NCBI GenBank assembly: GCA_002394305.1
Contig: DGTM01000054.1
Coordinates: forward strand, 44,839-68,718
Origin: Prevotellaceae bacterium UBA4336
Lineage (GTDB): Bacteria > Bacteroidota > Bacteroidia > Bacteroidales > Bacteroidaceae
Direction: 5' to 3'
DNA: 23,880 nucleotides
Part shown: positions 17,601 through 23,242 of the stretch, piece after piece
Layout: the number at the start of each line of letters is the position of its first letter
How positions within the stretch are numbered: the stretch's first letter is position 1
Notes under the pieces: model-generated
Databases searched by the model: none
Seen by the model: the letters and a program-made list of their open reading frames with translations, nothing else
What the model was told of the DNA's origin: nothing
Made by a program: the position numbers and the translations under genes

Positions 17601-18263
17601 AACGTTCTCTTCGCCGCCGAGCTTGATGAGAGCCTTCTGCTCGTCGGTCAGCTGGATGTACTCGGCATTGTTCCATCCGTTGATGATGTTGCCGTTGTCG
17701 TCTGTTTCCTCACCTGTGCGAGCGAAAATGGTGTCGCCGTTGAGGATGTACTCGCAGGGAGCATCGTCGTGACCGCAAGCCAGATAGACGGGGCCGGCAA
17801 GGAGCCGGTCGGTCGTGAAGGTGCGGCGCACGTAGATGTCGGCCATGATGCTGCCGGTTGTCCACTGGTAGGAGCGGCGGCCGCCAAACGTTTCATCGCT
17901 GCTGAAGGGGGCAGTGTGCTCTTCCCATACGATGGGTATGGGGTTACCGTCTTCGTCGAAGACGTCTAAGTTCTTGTCGTCCTCTTTGGGACTCATGTCG
18001 AAGCCAGGCTCAAACCATTCACGGCCTTCGGCATCGGGCTCGGGGACACCAACAATCATGTTGTAGTTGGGATTGTCTGTGTTCCAATCTCCGTAACTCT
18101 GTCCGGAGTTGTACACCCATGTCCAGGCCTTCCATTCAATGTCACCGTCCCAATAGTTAGAAGGCAACAGAATGACATTGGCTCCGACGGCCACCAAACC
18201 GTCGCCTGCGCTTGCCATCATGGAGAACAGCGCAGCAGCACAAAGTAGTAGAGTTTTCTTCAT
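14604..18263 (-). CDS. Large secreted multi-module protein with carbohydrate-binding-like domains
   Basis: A 1219-residue exported protein with no recognised catalytic domain. Residues 1-19 are a signal peptide. A jelly-roll-like module at about 125-242 (DIYVRRTF, GHDDAPCEYILNG, NWGGAYADCGLYTKL) recurs at 480-610 (YWIRRNFEL, HDDVYETYVNGHLL, NWGGYFYDCGINV), and the neighbouring DUF4965 protein carries a third copy. Between them, 250-405 resembles a CBM4/9-type beta-sandwich (SYSFKAKLEADKPFSTVIVKL). Residues 615-740 are helical. Residues 770-945 resemble a ricin-like trefoil (YYIYNVGAKNFLGGGESWG). Residues 955-1165 look like another carbohydrate-binding-like sandwich (LPAGTYVLSVQGYYRDG). The tail GIYNLLGQK...GGKKVVRK is of the kind found on Bacteroidales surface proteins and may be a sorting signal. 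Likely a surface or released glycan-binding protein; function inferred. It has its own promoter (18315-18345) and terminator. Confidence 0.85.
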   Translation of the reverse strand: MKKTLLLCAAALFSMMASAGDGLVAVGANVILLPSNYWDGDIEWKAWTWVYNSGQSYGDWNTDNPNYNMIVGVPEPDAEGREWFEPGFDMSPKEDDKNLDVFDEDGNPIPIVWEEHTAPFSSDETFGGRRSYQWTTGSIMADIYVRRTFTTDRLLAGPVYLACGHDDAPCEYILNGDTIFARTGEETDDNGNIINGWNNAEYIQLTDEQKALIKLGGEENVLAFHVHQNWGGAYADCGLYTKLEGGLDMGYTTPWEGKVLFNNTGGYNRDGKSPSNNPKHPWSALYEAQEGDVYSFLIPGHSTEEDPWMQQLHFKTPIRIQEDHSYSFKAKLEADKPFSTVIVKLTDNDNDDIELAYEEFQIDPEEPTEVVMDFSGMEVNNFKVAFDFGGGEDSTKVTIKEMSLIDTDDEDKELWVGTHYFNFISMNNRIEKYQIWDEALNDGAGGYRDATEEEKEFAELTVSYELADAPEIEGRTETLAWTQADFDDSMWDEQMMPTGSAGFMPELQTIWPAGILEDTERSSNYWIRRNFELDKINERLSYELNVCHDDVYETYVNGHLLQKNVGWTVGKNPVQVHIPAKYLRVGKNVIATYIQQNWGGYFYDCGINVTEVNYEECLALFNNALAMAKTDTLLTNRMWKDVDAIVARAQKFFEENQNDAAELRSYARDSIMPNIRAIFAYSNSVKTLKDTYDICRKMEDKGYWGTALTDVAAALDTCATASQLNTYITALRNARKAASMERHTEKYKGCVPEATSLENAGLLPIDDPDLPRYYIYNVGAKNFLGGGESWGAHMALEYISNPMMILQATKDVVDEYGEPTGDVEDIEGAYYIETFRPNGSYGDMDFLGWNGYVDVSRGNNLWEIIPVEGKENVYYIAQYGQTFPTVTTTTEEGEEIVTGGGKKYLGLRGDNAYAPSYYLIDTDCKSPELETNQWMFITREELLSFIATASETNPVDLSFLIDNPGYDQRWSIDNWMFSNGSVWGRGGDHANFVLESYNSDEFYNAQDMWPDEGEEALPAGTYVLSVQGYYRDGIEQKHVEKVLAGEQILQRSFIYAASDIYDNGPEEIATMPLMPIHIEANKVPGIGFTFGGLSMPGTYGGQPMSACEQAANEYFPVGLYKNAFAFNISEENAGHLAIGIVKEFSEERLGGDWIVMDNWRLKYYGNQPINDPDAIKGIVSDEIIRDTKADKGIYNLLGQKMNRTQQGVNIIGGKKVVRK

Positions 18264-18314
18264 TTTGTGTTAAGTTTAGTTGTTATTAAAGTTAAATTAC
18301 TCGCTTTCTGCTTG

Positions 18315-18345
18315 CAAATTTAATGAAAAACTTTTTTTAAACAAA
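18315..18345 (-). promoter_or_regulatory. Promoter of the 1219-residue gene
   Basis: On the minus strand TTTG (18342-18345) is followed after 19 bp by TAAATTTG (18315-18322), a full consensus match. The leader to the ATG at 18263 is about 50 nt and AT-rich. Confidence 0.75.
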
Positions 18346-18456
18346 ACGAAAGGCGTGTTTTTTTCCGTGGCTAAGTGAAAAAAGTACATAAAAAGGCAGT
18401 TCTGTCGCCTCGGAAGAATAAAAATGATGCGTAAACAGTATAAATATACCCAAAAG

Positions 18457-18488
18457 TTTGCATTATTCCAGCTTTTCCCTTAACTTTG
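18457..18488 (+). promoter_or_regulatory. Promoter of the MBL-fold gene
   Basis: TTTG (18457-18460) is followed after 20 bp by TAACTTTG (18481-18488), a full consensus match. It lies 22 bp before the ATG at 18511 and is divergent from the promoter at 18315-18345. Confidence 0.78.
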
Positions 18489-18510
18489 TGCATGAAAATA
18501 ACAACGAAAG

Positions 18511-19314
18511 ATGAAATTCATGTCACTGGGTTCCGGTAGCAGCGGCAACTGCTACCTGCTTCAGTCGGGCGGTACGTCTATCCTGCTTGATGCAGGTATC
18601 AGTCCCCGAACCCTGAAGAAGCATCTCAAGGACAACGGAGTCAGTCTGGAAGAAGACATAGACGCAGTGTTCATCACGCACGACCATGCAGACCACATCA
18701 AGGCTGTAGGGAGTCTTGCTACGGACTATGGCAAGCCCATCTATGCCACGCAGCTTGTGCATGAGGGCATTGCGTGCAACCGTTGCCTGAAGATAAAGGT
18801 GCCGGCTCTCCGCGTGTCGGTCTTCGAGAAGGGGACGACGCTGGAGGTGGGCAATTTCCGCGTGACGTCGTTCGACGTGCCGCACGACAGCCGCGACTGT
18901 GTGGGCTATGTCGTCGAAGCCGATGGCGTACGCTTCTGCCTCATTACCGATGTGGGGCACGTCACCGACATTATCCGCGAGCAGGTCGGCCTGGCCAACT
19001 ATCTGGTGCTGGAGGCAAACCACGACGTCAACATGCTCAAGATGGGCAAGTACTCCCCTTTCCTGAAGGTGCGCATCAGCAGCGACCGCGGCCACCTGAA
19101 CAACGAGCAGGCGGCGGGCTTGCTGGCCGAATATGCTACGCCGCAGCTCCGGCACGTCTGGCTTTGCCACCTGAGCGAGGAGAACAATCATCCCGAGCTT
19201 GCCCGCAAGACCGTAGAGACCATATTGCGACAGCACGGCATCATCCCCGGAGTGGACTTCGGGCTGGACATTCTGAAACGTACGACGCCCTCGCAGATGT
19301 ATTCTCTTGCATAG
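18511..19314 (+). CDS. Metallo-beta-lactamase-fold hydrolase, YycJ/WalJ-like
   Basis: A 267-residue cytoplasmic protein of the usual length for this family. The N-terminus MKFMSLGSGSSGNCYLL is the YycJ signature. The metal-binding motif HDHADH is at 57-62 (His57, His59, Asp61, His62), with further conserved metal-ligand regions DVPHDS, LITDVGH, LEANHD and a C-terminal CHLSEENNHPE. Family members are nuclease-like hydrolases linked to DNA replication or repair; the exact substrate is not settled and is inferred only from family. It has its own promoter and is followed by the tRNA-Lys promoter with no terminator seen between, so some read-through is possible. The start at 18511 is set by the conserved N-terminus. 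Confidence 0.9.
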   Translation: MKFMSLGSGSSGNCYLLQSGGTSILLDAGISPRTLKKHLKDNGVSLEEDIDAVFITHDHADHIKAVGSLATDYGKPIYATQLVHEGIACNRCLKIKVPALRVSVFEKGTTLEVGNFRVTSFDVPHDSRDCVGYVVEADGVRFCLITDVGHVTDIIREQVGLANYLVLEANHDVNMLKMGKYSPFLKVRISSDRGHLNNEQAAGLLAEYATPQLRHVWLCHLSEENNHPELARKTVETILRQHGIIPGVDFGLDILKRTTPSQMYSLA

Positions 19315-19337
19315 AAGTAAAAAAATACGGGAAAACA

Positions 19338-19369
19338 TTTGGCAGATTAAAGAAAAGTTCATACCTTTG
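19338..19369 (+). promoter_or_regulatory. Promoter of the tRNA-Lys pair
   Basis: TTTG (19338-19341) is followed after 20 bp by TACCTTTG (19362-19369), a full consensus match, 23 bp before the first tRNA. Confidence 0.78.
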
Positions 19370-19392
19370 CACCCGCAAAACAACAAAGACAT

Positions 19393-19465
19393 GCGTCCTT
19401 AGCTCAGTTGGTAGAGCAATTGACTCTTAATCAATGGGTCCAGGGTTCGAGCCCCTGAGGGCGTA
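19393..19465 (+). tRNA. tRNA-Lys (anticodon CTT), copy 1
   Basis: A 73-nt cloverleaf: acceptor GCGTCCT with AGGGCGT (G-U pairs at 1-72 and 4-69), D stem GCTC with GAGC, anticodon stem ATTGA with TCAAT around loop CTCTTAA (anticodon CTT), and T stem CAGGG with CCCTG around TTCGAGC. The discriminator is A and CCA is not encoded. Confidence 0.96.
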
Positions 19466-19487
19466 CAGAGAAGAGAGCGTTTTGCAT

Positions 19488-19560
19488 GCGTCCTTAGCTC
19501 AGTTGGTAGAGCAATTGACTCTTAATCAATGGGTCCAGGGTTCGAGCCCCTGAGGGCGTA
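19488..19560 (+). tRNA. tRNA-Lys (anticodon CTT), copy 2
   Basis: Identical over all 73 nt to the copy at 19393, with a 22-bp spacer between them. The pair is probably one transcript from the promoter at 19338-19369, ending at the hairpin at 19562-19604. It is a recent tandem duplication or one maintained by gene conversion. Confidence 0.96.
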
Positions 19561-19561
19561 C

Positions 19562-19604
19562 AAGGAAAAAGGATGAGCTGGATAACGGTTCATCCTTTTC
19601 CTTT
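19562..19604 (+). terminator. Intrinsic terminator after the tRNA pair
   Basis: A stem of about 14 bp (19562-19576 with 19590-19604, AAGGAAAAAGGATGA against TCATCC plus TTTTCCTTT with a small bulge) closes a 13-nt loop. The T-rich stretch is part of the second arm, so efficiency is uncertain. Confidence 0.6.
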
Positions 19605-19633
19605 AGCAAAGGAGCACCCCAGCAGGGGACAGA

Positions 19634-19687
19634 ACCTATAAGACTTATAAGACCTATAGGACCTATGAGACCAATAAGACCAATAAA
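19634..19687 (+). repeat. 9-bp tandem repeat (ACCTATAAG type) before aspS
   Basis: Six consecutive 9-bp units of the ACCTATAAG type, with one to three changes each, end 9 bp before the aspS start codon. The unit and its orientation relative to the downstream gene match the repeat at 12171-12206. No TAnnTTTG promoter box is seen between the tRNA terminator and aspS, so aspS may rely on read-through or on a promoter inside the repeat. Confidence 0.85.
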
Positions 19688-19696
19688 TAATATATA

Positions 19697-21484
19697 ATGT
19701 ATAGAACAAGGACATGCGGCGAGTTGCGACTCGCCAACATCGGGGAGAAGGTTACCCTGGCAGGTTGGGTGCAAAGCGTGCACAACCTGGGTGCGCTGAC
19801 ATTCATCGACCTGCGCGACCGTTACGGCATCACACAGCTGGCTTTCAACGAGGATGCTCCCGAGGCACTCCGGCAGCAGGCCGGACGTCTGGGGCGTGAA
19901 TTCGTCGTGCAGGCAACAGGCACGGTGGCCGAGCGTTATTCCAAGAACAAGAACTTGCCGACGGGCGACATCGAGATTCTCGTCAGCGAGCTGAACATAC
20001 TGAACGAGAGCCTGACGCCTCCCTTCACGATAGAGGAGGAGAGCGACGGCGGCGACGACCTCCGCATGAAGTACCGCTACCTGGACCTGCGCCGTTCCTG
20101 CGTGCGCAAGAACCTGGAGCTGCGCCATAAGTTCGCCTTCGAGGTGCGCCGCTATCTGGACCAGCACGGCTTCCTCGAGATAGAGACGCCCGTCCTGGTG
20201 AACAGCACGCCGGAGGGCGCCCGCGACTTCGTGGTGCCCAGCCGCATGAATCCCGGCCAGTTCTACGCTCTGCCGCAAAGCCCGCAGACGCTGAAACAGC
20301 TGCTCATGGTCTCCGGCATGGACAGGTACTTCCAGATTGTGAAGTGCTTCCGCGACGAGGACCTGCGTGCCGACCGTCAGCCTGAGTTCACGCAGATTGA
20401 CTGCGAGATGTCGTTCGTGGAGCAGGAGGACATCCTGCAGATGTTCGAGGGCATGAGCCGTCATCTCTTCAAGACGCTGAAGGGCATCGACATCCCCGAA
20501 CTGCCGCGCATGACGTGGGCCGACGCCATGAAGTACTATGGCAGCGACAAACCCGACACGCGCTTCGGCATGAAGTTCGTGGAACTGAAGAACCAGCAGC
20601 CCGACAATGCTTCGCGCGAGACGGTGGAGAGCATCTTCCCCCAGGGCTTCCAGGTGTTCGACGAGGCAGCCTACATCGGTGCCATCTGTTGCGAGGGTCA
20701 GGCCGTCTACACACGCAAGCAGCTCGACCAGCTGACGGACTTCGTGAAGCGTCCGCAGGTAGGGGCCAAGGGACTCGTCTATGCCCGCGTGCAGGACGAC
20801 GGCAGCGTCAAGAGCTCCGTCGACAAATTCTACACGCCTGAGACGCTCGGGCTTCTCAAGGAGAAGATGAACGCCAAGCCCGGCGACCTCATCCTCATCC
20901 TCTGCGGCCCCGATGCCATGAAGGTGCGCGGGCAGCTCAGCTGTCTCCGTCTGGAGATGGGCAGCCGCATGGGACTGCGCGACAAGAGCAAGTATTCGTG
21001 CCTGTGGGTCATCGACTTCCCGATGTACGAATGGAGCGACGAGGAGCAGCGCCTGATGGCTATGCACCATCCGTTCACCTCGCCCAAGCCCGAGGACATT
21101 CCTCTGCTCGACACTGACCCCGCCAGCGTCCGTGCCAATGCCTACGATATGGTGGTGAACGGCGTGGAGGTGGGCGGCGGCAGCATCCGTATCCACGACG
21201 CCAAGCTGCAGCAGAAGATATTCGAGATACTGGGCTTCACGCCCGAGCAGGCGCAGCAGAAGTTCGGCTTCCTGATGAATGCCTTCAAGTACGGCGCACC
21301 CCCACACGGCGGACTGGCCTACGGCCTGGACCGCTTTGTGAGCCTTTTTGCCGAGCTCGACAGCATCCGCGACTGCATTGCCTTCCCGAAGAACAACAGC
21401 GGCAGGGACGTCATGCTGGATGCTCCCGGTCCCATCGACCAGAGCCAGCTCGACGAACTGCGAATCGTCGTCAAGGGTTCCTGA
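19697..21484 (+). CDS. aspS: Aspartate--tRNA ligase
   Basis: A 595-residue class II aminoacyl-tRNA synthetase that charges tRNA-Asp in the cytoplasm. The OB-fold anticodon-binding domain is at about 1-105 (LAGWVQSVHNLGALTFIDLRDRYG). The catalytic core follows: motif 1 region with the FLEIETPVLVNSTPEGARDF segment, motif 2 FRDEDLRADRQPEFTQ (218-233) with ATP-contacting Arg219, and motif 3 GLAYGLDRF with Arg546. A GAD insertion domain of the bacterial type lies at about 285-420. The length and the C-terminal DAPGPIDQSQLDELRI fit bacterial enzymes. No asparagine-specific features can be judged without alignment. Start 19697 is 9 bp after the repeat; there is no clear Shine-Dalgarno sequence. It ends at the convergent gap with the MATE gene. 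Confidence 0.96.
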   Translation: MYRTRTCGELRLANIGEKVTLAGWVQSVHNLGALTFIDLRDRYGITQLAFNEDAPEALRQQAGRLGREFVVQATGTVAERYSKNKNLPTGDIEILVSELNILNESLTPPFTIEEESDGGDDLRMKYRYLDLRRSCVRKNLELRHKFAFEVRRYLDQHGFLEIETPVLVNSTPEGARDFVVPSRMNPGQFYALPQSPQTLKQLLMVSGMDRYFQIVKCFRDEDLRADRQPEFTQIDCEMSFVEQEDILQMFEGMSRHLFKTLKGIDIPELPRMTWADAMKYYGSDKPDTRFGMKFVELKNQQPDNASRETVESIFPQGFQVFDEAAYIGAICCEGQAVYTRKQLDQLTDFVKRPQVGAKGLVYARVQDDGSVKSSVDKFYTPETLGLLKEKMNAKPGDLILILCGPDAMKVRGQLSCLRLEMGSRMGLRDKSKYSCLWVIDFPMYEWSDEEQRLMAMHHPFTSPKPEDIPLLDTDPASVRANAYDMVVNGVEVGGGSIRIHDAKLQQKIFEILGFTPEQAQQKFGFLMNAFKYGAPPHGGLAYGLDRFVSLFAELDSIRDCIAFPKNNSGRDVMLDAPGPIDQSQLDELRIVVKGS

Positions 21485-21505
21485 AGACACCGCGTGCGCT
21501 TCTCC

Positions 21506-21747
21506 CGGAAGCGCCAGGCTCTTATTTCGGAAGCGCTAGGGTCTTATTTCGGAAGCGCTAGGGTCTTATTTCGGAAGAGCTAGGGTCTTATTCTGGAAGC
21601 GCTAGGGTCTTATTCTGGAAGCGCTAGGGTCTTATTTCGGAAGAGCTAGGGTCTTATTTCGGAAGAGCTAGGCTCTTATTTCGGAAGAGCTAGGCTCTTA
21701 TCCCGGAAGCGCCGTGCTCTAATAAAAGAAGCGCAGGGCTTTCTGCC
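21506..21747. repeat. 22-bp tandem repeat array (copy C), eleven units
   Basis: Eleven contiguous 22-bp units (first bases 21506, 21528, 21550 and so on to 21726). Units 1-9 are close copies beginning CGGAAG or TGGAAG, with core CTAGG or CCAGG and end TCTTAT plus two bases. Units 10 and 11 are diverged, and unit 11 overlaps the left arm of the terminator at 21729-21772. Some units contain AAGAGC-TAG-GCTCTT, a perfect 6-bp hairpin. The array fills almost the whole convergent gap between aspS and the MATE gene. There are no spacers. Confidence 0.95.
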
Positions 21748-21772
21748 AGACACGGCAGGGAGCTCTGCGCTT
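21729..21772. terminator. Bidirectional intrinsic terminator between aspS and the MATE gene
   Basis: A 19-bp imperfect stem (21729-21747 with 21754-21772, outer part AAGCGCAG with CTGCGCTT) closes a 6-nt loop. On plus it is followed by a T run, and on minus by CTTTTATT, so it can serve both converging genes. The left arm coincides with the last diverged 22-bp unit. Confidence 0.85.
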
Positions 21773-21781
21773 TTTCTTGTT

Positions 21782-23242
21782 CTATTTCTGTGAGAACTTC
21801 TTGAGCCATCCGTCGCCGCGGAAGCGGATGAGGAAGATGATGCCGCGGAAGCAGAGCTCGACGGCCATGGCAATCCACACGCCGCGCAGCCCCATTGTGG
21901 AGGCAAGGAAGTAGGCCAGGACGATACGCACCACCCAGATGCTCGTCAGGTTCATCGTGCAGGGAATGAGCGTGTCGCGGGCTCCGACGAAGATGCCGTA
22001 GCAGACAATGCTGGCAGCAAACATCGGTTCGGCGAATGCCTCGATGCGAAGAATCTCGACAGTCAGTCGCTGCACGTCCACGTCGGGCGTCATGAGCGTC
22101 ATCAGGGCAGGCGATGTGGTGAACATCACCACGGCCATGAGTGTCATCATGCCCATGCCCATCGAGAGTGTGATGCGCCCGAAACTGCGTGCCAGCAGGC
22201 GACGGCCGGCCCCGAGGCTCTGTCCCACGAGCGTCGTGGCAGCGTCCGAGATGCCGTAGCCCGGCATGTAGCACAGCGCTTCCACCGTGATGCCGAAGCT
22301 GTTGGCGGCAATCGCCACCGTGCCGAGCGGCGCGACGATGAGTGTGCTCACTATCTGTGCGCCGCACAGTATGACGTGCTCCACGGCAATGGGCAGCGCG
22401 ATGCGGATGCTCTCGCGCAGGGTGGAGAGTTGCGGGATGAAGCGTCTGATTGACGAAGTCAAGGTGTCGCTGTCCTGTCGCAGCGAGAGTTCCTTGCTCC
22501 TGACGACCGTGAAGTAGCACATCAGGCCCGAACAGATGGCGTAGGCAATGGCGGTGCCCAGGACGGCTCCTGCTACACCGAGGCCTGCGCCGGGGATGCT
22601 TATTGACCATTGACTATTGACCATTGACCATTGATAGGTGCGGGTGGGGAAGATGAGCAGCCAGTTGAAGACGACGTCAAGCAGGCACATGCCCATGTTC
22701 AGCAGGCTCGGTATGTGCATGTTGCCGCTGCATCGGAGCATGCCGGCGCAGAGCGAGTTGAGCATCGAAAAGGGCAGGCACATGGAGAAGAACATGAAGT
22801 AGAGGCTTGCATCGCGGCAGATGTCCTCGCCTCCGCCCAACCAGTGGGGCAGATAGCTGCTGATGCTGATGCCGATGCCGCTGAGCACGAGGGCGAAGAG
22901 GATGCAGGCGAGGAAGCTCTGCCTGAGCACCTGGCGTGCTCCGACAAAGTCGCTGGCACCAATCTTGTGCGCCACCTGGACGTAGAAACCCACGCTGGCT
23001 GCCGAGCAGAGACTGCCGAAGAGCCATATCGTGGTGCTCACCAGTCCGATGCTGGCACTGGCGCGGGCGCCGAGGCTGCCCACCATGCTGGCATCGATGT
23101 ACTGCATCAGGATGTGCACCATCTGTGCCAGCATGCTGGGGAAACTGAGCAAGGCGGCAAGCTTGACCTGCGATATCGTGTCAAGCTTGCCGCCTTCGCG
23201 TATGAGCGAGAGCAGTTGGTCTTTACTCTGCGTGTAGTTCAT
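21782..23242 (-). CDS. MATE-family multidrug/cation antiporter
   Basis: A 486-residue inner-membrane protein with about 12 hydrophobic helices in two halves, typical of MATE exporters, which use H+ or Na+ gradients to expel cationic compounds. The N-terminus SFPSMLAQMVHILMQYIDASMVGSLGARASASIGL (33-67) is the family hallmark, and the second half repeats the pattern (RIALPIAVEHVILCGAQIVSTLIVAPLGTVAIAANS). At residues 204-214 the sequence QWSMVNSQWSI interrupts the usual NWLLIFP to PGAGLGVAGA join. It is encoded by a 7-bp tandem repeat (22602-22635) and probably lengthens a loop between helices. The start codon overlaps the upstream stop as ATGA (23239-23242), suggesting translational coupling with the DUF3737 gene. 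Confidence 0.92.
   Translation of the reverse strand: MNYTQSKDQLLSLIREGGKLDTISQVKLAALLSFPSMLAQMVHILMQYIDASMVGSLGARASASIGLVSTTIWLFGSLCSAASVGFYVQVAHKIGASDFVGARQVLRQSFLACILFALVLSGIGISISSYLPHWLGGGEDICRDASLYFMFFSMCLPFSMLNSLCAGMLRCSGNMHIPSLLNMGMCLLDVVFNWLLIFPTRTYQWSMVNSQWSISIPGAGLGVAGAVLGTAIAYAICSGLMCYFTVVRSKELSLRQDSDTLTSSIRRFIPQLSTLRESIRIALPIAVEHVILCGAQIVSTLIVAPLGTVAIAANSFGITVEALCYMPGYGISDAATTLVGQSLGAGRRLLARSFGRITLSMGMGMMTLMAVVMFTTSPALMTLMTPDVDVQRLTVEILRIEAFAEPMFAASIVCYGIFVGARDTLIPCTMNLTSIWVVRIVLAYFLASTMGLRGVWIAMAVELCFRGIIFLIRFRGDGWLKKFSQK
22602..22635 (-). repeat. 7-bp tandem repeat inside the MATE gene
   Basis: Almost five units of ATTGACC or ATTGACT (plus strand) lie within the coding sequence and add about 11 residues in frame. 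The composition is AT-rich and unlike the flanking GC-rich coding DNA. Repeats of this kind look like the intergenic repeats elsewhere in the window. Confidence 0.85.

Noticed and set aside
14859..17969. Plus-strand open frame of about 1036 codons opposite the 1219-residue gene
   Set aside because: The minus-strand frame has a signal peptide, recognisable modules, a promoter and a terminator. The plus frame is Val/Ala/Asp-rich with no domain and mirrors the codon bias of the real gene.
19526..21490. Minus-strand open frame of about 654 codons opposite aspS
   Set aside because: aspS has all class II synthetase motifs. The opposite frame is Leu/Val/His-rich and crosses the second tRNA gene and the repeat.
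21506..21747. Possible CRISPR array
   Set aside because: The units are contiguous with no unique spacers, are shorter than usual CRISPR repeats, and no cas genes are present. The same holds for 14381-14500.
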